Positions 10,874 through 22,100 of a stretch of DNA of 37,393 bases are shown one piece after another. Source of the DNA: Silene noctiflora (taxonomy: Eukaryota > Streptophyta > Magnoliopsida > Caryophyllales > Caryophyllaceae); the NCBI GenBank assembly GCA_009801015.1, contig VHZZ01010132.1, positions 9,565-46,957 of the forward strand. Reading direction: 5' to 3'. Position numbers and translations under genes: made by a program. Each line of letters begins with the position of its first letter. The first letter of the stretch is position 1. A model generated the notes under the pieces. The model was not told where the DNA came from, searched no databases, and saw only the letters and a list, made by a program, of their open reading frames with translations.

Positions 10874-11556
10874 TAGTATAATGGGAGGGTGGCTTCCACT
10901 TGCGGCTAAGCATGAAGCTAAAATTGAGTGGGCCGAAAGAGGCGAATGCCAATTTGGCATGTGGAGTACTCTTGTAAGATACGGAGTATATATTCATTCA
11001 TTATTCAATCTCCGTAGTAAAACTGCAAGCCTTTCCATTTGTTTCATAACTGATACCTCTTCTCCTCTCCTCTCCTCTCCTCTCTTTCCTCGCTTCCAGG
11101 TACTTTGAATTTTCCTTTTTTTTTTTTTTTTGTTTTTTTTATCATTTCAATTTAATCGCCGTGTCTGTTTGTTGAATCGTCACTCTAGTATTTAAAAGGT
11201 TTTCTCTTTTTGTCAACTTAAAAGCGTGTAGTGATGATTAACTCTTAATTAAGAAAAACATTTGTCGATGCTTTCTTTGCATTTATTATTTTATTTATAA
11301 ACTTACTCCATTGATTGATAGGGATGTTGCTGGATATTCTATTCAATTCATTTCAATTCAATTAATATGGTTAATTTGTTCAAAACTATACATCAATCAA
11401 TCAATCAGATTATAATAAACAGCCTTAACTGCATTGGTGTCAAGTTGCCATATACTGTATTAATCAAATCAAATTAATTACTCGTAATTTGTTTTGTTTT
11501 GTTTTGTTTTAGCGTTGCCTATAAATTGTGTAAATTTGTAATCTGGTTGGGCAGAC

Positions 11557-14323
11557 ATGGATACTTCAGCTGGTCAAGGCCTGTATCCGCTCCACCGTTG
11601 CAAGACTCTTCATTTTGTCCGTCTTCATCACTTCTCCTTTTACTTTATCATTCTCATTCTTTTCTATAGTACGGAGTACGGAGTACGGAGTACTCCATTA
11701 TTAACCTCTTATCTCATTCTTTTCTATTAACAGGTGAGACATGCGCAAGGGTTTCACAATGTTGCTGGAGAAAAAGACCACCAGGCCTACTCGTCTTACG
11801 ATTATCTAGATGCAAGCTTGACTCCTCTTGGCTGGGACCAGGTTCACCCTCCTTTTCATATACTCTTACCCCTCTATATAACCTTTTTTCTAAATATTCC
11901 TTTTTATTGTTTCCTCCTACCATAACAGGTTGATAATTTGCGCAACCATGTTCAGGCTACTGGTTTGTCCAAGAATATTGACTTAGTTATTATCTCTCCT
12001 TTGACAAGGTATGCGTCTCCTTGCTTCTATCATCTCTTTATGTCTATCTGTGGGAGCATTTGGTTTGGAACCAATCCAACCGTGTCCTTAATATGGTCAA
12101 TCAATAGCTCATCCTGAAACTGTGAATTTGGATAGGACTTTGCAAACAGCTGTAGGAGTTTTTGGAGGCGGTGAGTATTCTGATGGTATAGATGTATTGC
12201 CACTCATGGTGGCAGATGGAGGGAATAGTGGTCGCCCTGCAATATCAAGTTTTAACTGCTCTCCCTTTTTAGCCGTTGAGCTTTGCCGAGAACTCCTGGT
12301 ATGTGATCTTATTTACAGGCTGAGTTTCAGTTTCAGGTGCTTTAATTCTTTTCATTCCAATTCAGAAAACACATCACATTTTTTGCTTCGTTTCATGCAT
12401 TTGCTTGCCCTAACTCCCACAGATTATTGTTGTTAGATCAAACCTAATCTTCAGGGTGTCGAACAGCTTGTTCACACGGGTACCAAGAACCTGGACCCAA
12501 AACGAAAAGGGGCCGCCTCACATATATACTCCACCTTGTAAAATAAGAATACAACATCCTTTGCCATAATGGTTGCACGGCTAGAGTCTGATTGGAAGGT
12601 TGTTAATTCATGTAGCTACGCCTCTATGATAGAGCCCACTGATAGAAAATTTTTAAAAGCATAAAAATAGTATTCTCCATCTCAAAAATAACACACTATA
12701 TGTAAAACTCATAAATATTTTTATTACAATAATGCTACTCTAAGTCGCAAGGCCCTAACTTAGGTTTTGAAATCAGGCCTCCAAACTTCATTAGACGGCT
12801 GCTCTGCTTATCGTGATTTATTGTTTCTGAACTAGTTACTAATCTGTAACTTTCCCTGGCTTCATATGTCCATAGGAATGGTTTGATCTTGAAGAAAGTC
12901 TATTTCGACAGCTCGATATCACTTAGTATCTTCTTCCTTTTGAATTGTATTTTCTCGAAATATGGTTTTTTGCCTATGCCTGTTTTGGTCAGACATTTTA
13001 ACTTTAGCTGTATAATTAAAGACTTAAAAGTCACATTTTTTGTTGTGATTTTAGCTCTTTAATAAAACTTATCTTTCGTCTTTTTGATGCTAAGATAGAT
13101 AAAATTATCTTCTTTTGAACATGTTATACTTGTATTTGGTTGCTATCTTTCCTTTTTTTTAGTTGTTTGATACTCCGTAGTTACTAAGGATGTTTACGGG
13201 GGTTGCTATCCTTCAGAGTAAAGGAATGATGAGCTAAAATTTTGGCTACTGTGAATCTAACTCTCGTGTGTACAAGTATATTTCATTATCTATAAAGAAT
13301 TTAAAATGGATTTCGTTTGTTTTATTACGATATTTTCTTGTTATGCATATGTCTTATTTTCACATGATTCTTGTTAGAATAGTGTGAACGTCTTTGTTGT
13401 GGAAAGAAAGAATCATCATCATCTCTCGTTTCAGGGAGTCCATCCATGTGATAAGAGGAAGACAAAGAGAGAGTACCAATCTTCTTTCCCTGCTATTGAT
13501 TTCTCACTGGTAAGTACATTTGTCTGAATGAGGTTGGATGTAGAGAAAGTAAATGAACATTTCCCATTTCCATTGCCTCTGACCTAATTCTTTTCCTCTT
13601 CAACATCTTAAACATCAGATAGAAAGTGATGAGGACATAATGTGGAGGGAGGAGAAAAGAGAAACAAATGAAGAAGTGGCGGAGAGAGGAATGAAGTTTA
13701 TGAAATGGTATGTTTGTTCATAGTTTATGTGAAGTCTCTATTTCTCCACTTTATTTTACTTTTGTTTAATTTTTTTTTTTTTCTTCTGATTTAGGCTATG
13801 GAGCCGAAGAGAAAAGGAAATTGCTATTGTTACTCACAGCGGGTTTTTGTTTCACACCCTCAGTGCCTTTGGAAATGATTGTCATGAAATTGTGAAAAAT
13901 GAAATATGCACAAAGTAAGTGTTGATCCTCGTGTATTTCATTACATTCATTGTTCATTTCCCAAATTGACTGATCTTATGGTAAACTGGCACTTTATCAC
14001 CTGATTGAGAGTCTTTTCAGCCTTAAAAAAATAGAATGTTCCTGCGTCCTCAACCTGTCTTGGGTTTAACTGAGTTTACTTTCATGCATTTGCAGCTTCA
14101 AAAACTGTGAACTACGATCTATGATTCTTGTTGATAAAAGGTGAGCTTTAGAACTAACGCTAACATCAATCTTCCTTGCCTGCATTAGACTGAATTGGTT
14201 TAATGGCTATATTACAAAATTTGCAGTATGAAAAGTCATGATACTCCCATGACAAACTTTACCGGAAAAGTTCCAGATGGACCAGATCTTCCAAGTGATG
14301 CAGTAGATGAGAAGCTTTCGTAG
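11557..14323 (+). CDS. phosphoglycerate mutase-like (histidine phosphatase superfamily) protein
   Basis: The nine coding exons are 11557-11616, 11734-11841, 11929-12008, 12136-12298, 13435-13509, 13619-13707, 13795-13914, 14096-14140 and 14227-14323, giving 278 residues. The start MDTSAGQGLYPLHRCKTLHF and the RHA motif (FVRHAQGFHN, Arg22-His23) match the plant phosphoglycerate-mutase-like proteins of the At5g64460 type. SPLTRTLQTA near 79-88 supplies the conserved Arg, and VTHSGF (His206) the second active-site His of the superfamily. True glycolytic activity is not implied, and plant members of this clade are poorly characterised. No signal peptide is evident, so a cytosolic location is likely. 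A leader intron precedes the ATG. The first coding donor (TTT/GTCCGT) is weak at +3/+4, and the read-through bases also encode Val-Arg, so that border is the least certain. Intron 1 contains three ACGGAGT copies. Confidence 0.93.
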
Positions 14324-14545
14324 TGTGACCGTCATTTTAGATTGGTAATCACTAATCAGAATGGCATTATGCTATGAATGACTTCTACAATATCAAACTT
14401 ACTAGTGGATTTTCATTTCAAATACACATTCACTGTCAAGTTTTCTTAACGTGACGTGACCCTCATTTTAGATTGGTATTCAAAATGGTATCCATCATCA
14501 TTCATCATACACAACACAGTGTATTAGTATATCATATGAATATTG

Positions 14546-14707
14546 GTAGCTTTGTGGTCAAACTTTCACTTCCCACAGGTGAGATGGGAGTTCGAATCTT
14601 ACTGCTCCCCCCTATTTGGACTCACTTTTAAGTAAAACCGTGATGTGTGAGAATTAAATTGATTCTCTCTCTCTCTCTCTTTTTTTTTTTTTTTTTTCCT
14701 TTTTCTT
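14546..14707 (+). mobile_element. tRNA-derived SINE
   Basis: The 5' part reads GTAGCTTTGTGGTC, close to a tRNA A box (TRGCNNAGYNGG). About 30 bases on, GGGAGTTCGAATCTT is a B-box match to GGTTCGANNCC. The element ends in a TC repeat followed by a long T run, as in many plant SINEs. AATATTG occurs directly before it (14539-14545) and after it (14708-14714), consistent with a 7-bp target duplication. It is not a tRNA gene, because no cloverleaf arms pair. Confidence 0.72.
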
Positions 14708-15059
14708 AATATTGTTTTGCTTTTTTTGTTTTCCCTATTCTGTCCCCCCTTCTATCTAAATACAATTTTTTTAATTAATGTTGTCTATACCTAATTTCAC
14801 ATGTGTTGTAATTTTCTTAGTGTTTCATATTATATATTTTGAACAACTATTTAGTTCGTATAACCGAGTAATTTAGTTTTTAACCCATGTTAATCTCTCT
14901 TTGTCTCAATCATTTGTTTGCCCAATGATTGAGAATTTGAGATGAAGGGAGTACCACTTTATGTCTAACAAGTGAGTTATAATCGAATCACAAGACGTGT
15001 TATATACTTCCCTTTCTTTATCCAAGTAATTTTGTTTTCTCTAAAGGTACAAATCTTCG

Positions 15060-15092
<33 letters not shown>

Positions 15093-15240
15093 CAATTCGA
15101 TAAGCATAATTTCATGTTAAACGAGTGAGACTTGGAATAAATTTTTTCACCGTTTTTTGAATTTAAAAATTTCAATTTGTATATTATTTAAATTTAGCCC
15201 TAGATACCTTTACTTCCTGGTTTCGCCCCTGAAACAAATA

Positions 15241-16907
15241 CTTCTTCCATTTCAACCATTTCTATACATTTAGGGGGCGTTTGGTTGGGGGTCTATAAGA
15301 AAGGGAAAGGGAAATAAAGTTACTGATTTTCTTTGTTGGTGTTTGTTTGACACAAACAAAGGGAATGAAACTCCCTTCTTTACCCCTCAATCCATCTAAT
15401 TCCTAACCCCCCACCCCCCAAGGTATGAGATTTTATTACCCTTGTTACCTTTCAACCACCTTACTCACAAACCACCACACTAGCCACCACCACCACCGCC
15501 GTCGTCGCCATAACGCCACCACCACCACGCCACCGCCACCACCACCATCGCCATGACGCCACCACCACAACCACCCCACCTAAACCACCCGCACACCAAA
15601 ACAAACCACAACCCACCAATCTTCACCCTAAGTACTCGAGACCGTCGGATTTCGAGGGTAGAGTAGGGTTTTTTTAGGGTGAAGAGTGACGGTTGTGTTA
15701 GAGTAGGGTGGGGCGGCGACGGCAAGTGGGCGACATTGACAGGTGGGACGATGTGGTGGGGTCTCATCAGTAGTGGGGGTGGGGAGACGATGGTTGCAAC
15801 CATTTTTGAGTAAATAAGTGGTTGTTTGTGGTGGTGTGTGTTAGTGGTAGGATTGAGAGTGAGTGGACCATTAATTCCCTTTTATGATATAATCAAACAA
15901 CTAGTTAAGTTTTAGGTGATCCCTTACCTTTCCCCCTCTTACCCTTTCTGATTTCCTTTCCTTTTCCCTTTCTCTAACCAAATGCCTCCTAACTTTATAG
16001 GAAAATTATTATAATACTCAATTCTTCTCTTTTACCCCAAAATACCCTTAATTCGTCACAAGCTTTCTCCACCACACACACATGACCCAAATTATCAAAC
16101 CCCACCAGTTACCACCAACGAATACTCCACCGCCAACCTCTCTCACATTCAAACAACATGCCACCTCCACCAACAAATTACCCTAAAACCACCAGCCACC
16201 CTAACCATATTACCAAAAACAATCGGCCACTCCCTCCATGTACATCCACAAACGCTCACCGTGACCTCATACTGATATTGATAGTCCCCGGCGACCCTAA
16301 CCCACTTTACTAGTCACAGCTGACATTGACCGGCCCGTCCGTCCATTTTCTCACCTTACCAGTCATACGTCACCACCATCTATGTCCATTTTCGCACCAC
16401 CTTATACCTGACCACCACCACCACTTGAATCGAGTCGCCGACGACCCATCTCCACCTTGTACCTTATCCCTCAACGCTTTTAAACTCCTCACTACCCACC
16501 ACTGTCAGCCATTGTACCCTTGATTTCTGAACCCCTAACCTACCGTTGTGGTTGTGTACGTCGCGTTCTGTGGTGGTTGGGTGTGGTATGGGAGAAGAGC
16601 AAGGTGGTTAGTGTGGTCGTAGTCTTGGGAGCTGAAGAACGTGGCAATGAGTGTGATGGAGAGGAGTGGTTGTGCGCAAGGTGATTGTAATAAAGAGGAG
16701 CGGTGGTGACCGGCGTCGGGTGTGGTGGAGATGAGTGGTGAATTGGTGAAATTGGTTGGTTGTGTGTGTACTTGTGGGGAAGTGGAAGGATATAAACAAG
16801 GGGCACAAGAGTAACTTTAAGACTTAAAGCTTACCCTACAAGGAAATGTATAGAATTGATTGAAACTTCCTAAATAGGAATATGTATAGAAATGAATGAA
16901 ATGAAGG
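15241..16907. mobile_element. outer MITE, interrupted by a second element
   Basis: The left end CTTCTTCCATTTCAACCATT and following TCTATACATT pair with the right end, whose complement reads TTCCTTCATTTCATTCATTT and TCTATACAT. TA lies just before the left end (15239-15240). The interior without the nested element is about 950 bp. It is C-rich with CCACC words in its left half and G-rich with GGTGG words in its right half, so the transcript could fold on itself. Open frames inside are low-complexity. The termini resemble degenerate Stowaway ends. Confidence 0.65.
15273..15989. mobile_element. nested MITE with GTTTGGTT termini
   Basis: The left end GGGGGCGTTTGGTT matches the complement of the right end, GGAGGCATTTGGTT. 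Both are followed by AAAGGGAAAGG-type purine tracts. The flanking octamers TACATTTA (15265-15272) and TAACTTTA (15990-15997) agree at 6 of 8 positions, as expected for an aged hAT-like 8-bp duplication. The element interrupts the outer MITE just after its left terminus, so it is the younger insertion. It is 717 bp with no transposase frame. Confidence 0.7.
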
Positions 16908-16909
16908 AA

Positions 16910-17234
16910 CTCCTTCCGTCCCAGTCATTTATTATTTTTTTATTTTGCCACAAAGACCAAGAAAACCACTAAAAATACCAATTAACCCTCCCACTCTGTC
17001 TCATTTCCAGCCAAACTATTAGCTTTGTTAAAATACGTGGGGCCCAGATTTAAAAGGTGAGGACCAACTTTCATTTTGGAATGAGTAACGAGGATTAATC
17101 AAAAATTCAGACTCTCCCAAAGTATTTTCAAGTAGTCATTGAACCCTTTAAAAGCATTTTAAAATAGAAAGGACAATAAATGACTGAGACACCTAAAAAA
17201 GGAAAAAGACAATAAATGATCGGGACGGATGGAG
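16910..17234. mobile_element. Stowaway-type MITE
   Basis: The left end CTCCTTCCGTCCCAGTCATT, then TATTATT, mirrors the right end: AATAAATGATCGGGACGGAT, then GGAG, followed by TA (17235-17236). The left TA appears mutated to AA. It abuts the right end of the preceding MITE. It is 325 bp and non-coding. A second, internal copy of the right-arm motif (GACAATAAATGACTGAGAC near 17172) suggests a small internal duplication. Confidence 0.82.
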
Positions 17235-17399
17235 TATAAAATAAGTAAGGTAACCAATGATTACTTTACTTAATCAAACTAGAAAACCTAATCAAATACG
17301 GAATCCTAAATAGACTTTGGAATAGATTCAAGGCATATTCAAACAAATCTTCACTTTGACTTGAATCTTCGCATAAATAGCAGAAGTCGTACTACCAAA

Positions 17400-17515
17400 C
17401 GCACCATCCTAGTGTCAGATATAACAAACATACTATTTTAGTGTCAGATGTACAAGACGTACTATAATAGTGTCAAATGCCAAATACACTATACTAATAC
17501 CAAATGTACCATTAT
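17400..17515. repeat. degenerate minisatellite, about 30-bp unit
   Basis: About four diverged copies carry an ACTAT..TAGTGTCAGATGTAC-like core: CCTAGTGTCAGATATAAC, TTTAGTGTCAGATGTAC, ATAGTGTCAAATGCC and CTAATACCAAATGTACC. Spacing falls between 23 and 31 bases. No coding frame. Confidence 0.65.
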
Positions 17516-19193
17516 TGTACATTTGTAACTAAAACAAAACCATAATTATTGCTTACATAATTACTCTTGGGTTCAGGGTTGCAAGTTTTAGCTCCTTTGA
17601 GTAAATTCCAAATTGTCTTGTTTAGTTGCTTAATGTTAATGTTAATGTTGATAGGATACCCCGTCCTAACTTCTATTAAGAGCAATAGATTTAACACGAA
17701 ATCTTTCTAATAGCTTACGATAGCTTAACATGTGGATAAAATGTCCTCTAAGAAATTAGGTGGGATGTCCCATATGCTTAACCGGTTTTTGTAAGCGGAT
17801 ATACATTTGATACGGAGTATACATCATGTCTGAATTTTATGAGTCAAATAATCAAATAATAGAGGTGTTAACAGAGTGAGTGAGTGGAGTGAGTGAGTGA
17901 GTGAGTGTGGTATTGTTCCATGTGCAATTATATGGTGTGACTACCTCTTAAATGGAAGCTCCATGTGCAGAACAAACCCCAAAAGGCTGTCAATGTAATG
18001 GACACGTTACACCCATATTTGGTTAGTCTTACTAGAGACCAGGAAATTACCAAAATAATCTGAATTGAATCATCAATGGCATATTGCCATATTGGCATGC
18101 CTTGTTACTTGTTAACGTGTTACTCTGGTTTTGTTAGTGTCCACGGTTAACTCTTATAGTTATCTCCCTAAAAGTAATAATGATATATTACTATCAATTT
18201 TATATAATTTATTAAAATATATCTCACATATATTTAACATGTATAAAAATAATTGGAATATATAAAATATAAATTGATATATGATATTGACATAACGTGT
18301 CTTGTGTAGTTGTGTGTCAAGGAGAAATGTTGTATTTCTTCCATTTTGTTAGCTTCTCACTTTCCTTTTTTTTGCCCATTTTTATCTTCTTATTTGTCAT
18401 TATTTTCTCTTTTAGGTTGGTGAGTGAGGTTTAAAGAGGGTAAAAGAGTTTTGATCAATTTTCTTAAATAATGTGCAAAACCAAGTGGCAAGATAAAAAT
18501 GGAGTATGAAATTAATTACAGAGTCTCTTTTATTAGTCATCTTAAAATAAAAATGAGTCAAATATGCTTCAACTAGTATATATAGGATATAATATTTTAT
18601 TAGTCGTTAGACATTATTACTTTATTTCATGTAGTATATTGTATACTTGACCTATTTTAAATTTAAGACGACTATTGCGGTCTTAAACAAAAATTTGTGG
18701 TAACACAGTCTTAAATCTTTTATCATAAACGAAATCTCTTATTAATCATTTTTTTTAATAATTAGAAAGGCTATATTTAAATTGGTTTAATAATTTAAGT
18801 TTATAAAAAAGTAGGCGAAATAGAGTAAGAGCAGGAAGAAAAGGAAAAAAGAAAAAGAGGGTGGGAAGTGGGACGGACTCAAAGATAAAAAGAGAGGTAG
18901 AATTTAGGAGAAGCGTTCAAGTCCGTGTTAAAGATGGGTGAGTAACTGAGTCGAGGCAGTGATTGTTGGAGTTGGAAGAGAAAACAACAAAACAACAAAC
19001 AGAAACAGTTGCATATTTGCATCATTGCATCTTTGCATCTTTGCATGTGATATGATTCCTTGTTAATTAATTCAACCTCCCTCCCTCCCTCCCTCCCTCC
19101 CTCTATTACTTATCTATTATCTCTTCTGGTTGGTTGGTTGGTTGTTGTTTGTTGTTTGTTGGTTGTTTCCAATAGACAGACATACAACTAAGT

Positions 19194-22100
19194 ATGGGAA
19201 AGTCGTCGTCATGTTTGAAGATGGTCGCATGCGGCAGCAACACCGCCGCCGCTGATTCTGATGATGATCATCATATTCATCATCTTACTCTCACTACTGC
19301 TACTACTACTCAGGTTGCTTGCTTTATTATTATTATTTCTTTCATTTCTGATTTCTAATTTCTTTCTTTAACTTAGATTTATTATTCCATTATGAGATAG
19401 ATCTGTCTGATTTCCAGATCTGACTCTTTAATACACTCACTATCTTACTTGTTTGCAGACTAAGTCGTCCCCTGATAAACGTGGCTGGAGTTTTAGGAAG
19501 AAATCTGCTAGGCACAATCTTACTTCCGAACCCCCATCTTTGTCTGATAAACTCGATTTTCAATCCCCACTTAAGTCCCCCACCACTACCACTGATGACA
19601 AGCTACCTAAACCTGTTGATAATGCTTTACAATATCATCAGAAGCCGCACCTACCTGAACCACTTGATGCACTTGCTCAGCCTCTTTCTGAACCACTTGA
19701 TGCACTTGCTTCAAACCACCATACTAATCCAACAACGCCTCAACCTCATGACACTCTCATGCTTCTGGAAAATGATACTTTTGACCCACCTATTGATTTA
19801 GGCACAGTCATCGAATCACCCGTTTCCAAAGATGATTTTTCAAAACAAGTCAATTCCCCTCGTGCTTCCCAAGATGCTTCCGTCGCTATGGATGAGCCTC
19901 TTGCTATTACTCTTCAGGCATCAATAAGAGGATTTCTGGTATGTATATGCTTCTCACACTTTATGTTTTCATCTGCTGGCCATTTCGCCTTATATCAGGC
20001 CTGCGTTTCTTGTTGATTGATTATCTTCACTTTTATTATGTTGGCAGACTCGACAAGAATTTTTGCATTTAAAGAATGTTGTTATGCTCCAAGCTGTTAT
20101 TCGGGGGCACCTGGTACGCAGGAATGCCATTGAGACTCTCCATTGTATCCGAGGCATTGCAAAGGTTCAAGCACTTGTGCGTGCTCAGAGTTCAAAGTCA
20201 TTGGTAATTCTCTTGTTGTATTTTAGTCACCCATTTCTGTAATAATTAGTTGTAGCGTAATCTTGCCTTTACTTCTTTGCATTTGGTGATGTAATTCTCT
20301 TCCTCATAAATCAGCTGAACCTTTTTGGGAATTCCAATGACTACTGGCAGTTATATATGTGATGTCTTTTGGGGCGTAAATGCGTAACCCTTCATGAGGG
20401 GATTGTATGGTGGGTGCCGGGTGGGACATGGGTGTCTTCTTAGCTTTAAAAAGCGAGCCTTGGGCGTGTTTAAGCCCAAAGCTCTGTGAATGGCTAGCCA
20501 AAACGCCTCAATGTGCCTTACAGACAAGGCACAGCCGTAGAGGTGTGTACTACTACGTACGACACAGTTTGGAAAAGAAAAAAGTTCTTCAGGTTCTCTT
20601 ACAGTCTTATTATAACCTTCTCCTTGGCACATTTTCCCTAAAGTTTACTTCTTTACATGTTAACCCTCTCTAAATGCAAAAAAGGGAAATATTGCACAAA
20701 ACTTGTTGTGCGCCTCGTGTCTATATGGGGAACGCCGCAGGCAGCACGCCTTGTGCTTTGTCGCTTCAGGACCTCCTCGCCTCGGTGCACCTCGCACCTA
20801 TTTCAAGTTAAGTGTTGTAGTTCTTGCTCAGGCTGGGTTCTCTCTAGTGGATGTGTTTCCATTGCGTCCACTCCTAGGTTTATGCCCTGGTTGATTTGTC
20901 GGGCTGAACTAAAAGAAGACAAGGTTTGCTCTAAGCTGCTTGAATTGGCGTTACCAAAAAAATATCATGTCTAATAAGTGTGTTCTTTGAAGTTACCAAA
21001 AAAATATTTGGGTGTTCTTTGTGTGCTTATTGCACCTGCTAGTCATTGATATAGCCCAAAAAAACTTGTGTTTCAGGACCAAAATTATATAAAGAGTGAA
21101 GGGCAATTTTCTACAGCAAAGCTGCTTAAGAATAGTTTTGCACGCCAGGTAAATTATGTAAAGTGTCCTTTTGCTATCTTATACCAGACTCATCAGTTGT
21201 CTGACATCAGCCTTTCTTGTTTGTTTTTTGGAAAATGATTTATGCTTTCTTCTTTAGTTGATGGAGTCAACACCGAAACCAAACACTGTGAACATCAGAT
21301 GTGATCCATTCATCCCCAATTCTGCCTGGGCTTGGCTGGAGAGGTGGATGTCCGTCACATCTGCTGAACTTGAGAAGGTTAATCAGGTTGAGCCACGTCA
21401 ATCAGAAGCTGATATTGAGCTTTCATCAAGGTCTCTGTCAGACTCATTTGATTCAAAGTCCATCGTGGATGAGATTAAGAAATCAAGCGAAGGAAATCAT
21501 GTCGTGGACCCTGTTGATTCTCAGTCATCTCCTCCTTTCTTTGCGGAGAAGGAGCAACCTGATGATCATATTGCGAAGGAAATTTATGATAGTGTGAATT
21601 CTATAAAGACGGATGCTCTTGTAAATGTATGTTCTGACGCATACATAGAGCCTTCATCCCTTCCAGATGAAGCTGCTACAGAGATCCAACAGGCTAAGCT
21701 TTGTGCAGAGCTATCAGCACCGGAAGACCTGAATGGCGAGGGAAAGAAGCTAATATGTGGATCAAGGAAGGCTAGCCATCTAGAAGTTGGGGCTGATACA
21801 TTCTCATCTCCGGAAGAAACTTGTATTAGAACTAGTGAGCCTAGTGTTGTAGAAGTTGACGTGCCTTCTGATCCCCGAATTATTGTTGCTGGGTCTGAAT
21901 GTGGTACTGAACTTTCAATTACTTCCACACTCGATTCCCCTGATAGATGTGAGCTTGAAAATGCACAACCTGAGCTGCAAGTCAAGATTCCGGAGACGTC
22001 TGTTGGTTTCGAAACCAACCCCATGTGTGATGTACGTTCTGAGACCACCCAGCAGGAAGAGGTCCATGAGTTCCCTGGTGGTTTGTCTGTTAGTGCAGTT

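Larger units (their letters stand above)
10102..11556. other. tubulin 3' end and leader region of the next gene
   Basis: The tubulin 3' UTR probably runs to about 10280. From there to about 10780 I see no gene, only a short diverged direct repeat and one ambiguous base (N at 10606). A MITE hairpin lies at 10782-10873. The downstream gene has a probable leader exon with a CT-rich tract (CTCCTCTCCTCTCCTCTC near 11060), ending at CAG/GTACTT (11099/11100). A leader intron then runs to the acceptor GGGCAG at 11554, three bases before its ATG. Confidence 0.6.
14324..19193. other. transposon-rich intergenic region
   Basis: No gene is supported over 4.9 kb. It contains a SINE (14546-14707), a small palindrome around CAATCATTTG and CAATGATTG (about 14910-14935), a 27-base poly-T run (about 15060-15089), nested MITEs (15241-16907), a Stowaway MITE (16910-17234), a minisatellite (about 17400-17515) and a GAGT microsatellite (17875-17908). 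The last 250-300 bases, which include a CCCT-repeat tract (about 19077-19103), are probably the promoter and leader of the IQD gene. Confidence 0.7.

Noticed and set aside
14546-14620. Possible tRNA gene
   Set aside because: A- and B-box-like words are present, but no acceptor, anticodon or T stem pairs, and the tail is SINE-like.
15480-16808. Several open frames rich in Pro, His, Thr or Gly, Val, Trp
   Set aside because: They lie inside MITE interiors with triplet-like composition and show no domain.
17250-17400. LTR-like wording near a repeated AATCAAATACGGAATCC stretch
   Set aside because: No paired repeat, primer-binding site or protein remnant seen; too little to call an LTR element.
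20304-20974. Open frames in IQD intron 3
   Set aside because: They lie between two well-defined IQD exons, within a repeat remnant, and show no recognisable protein.
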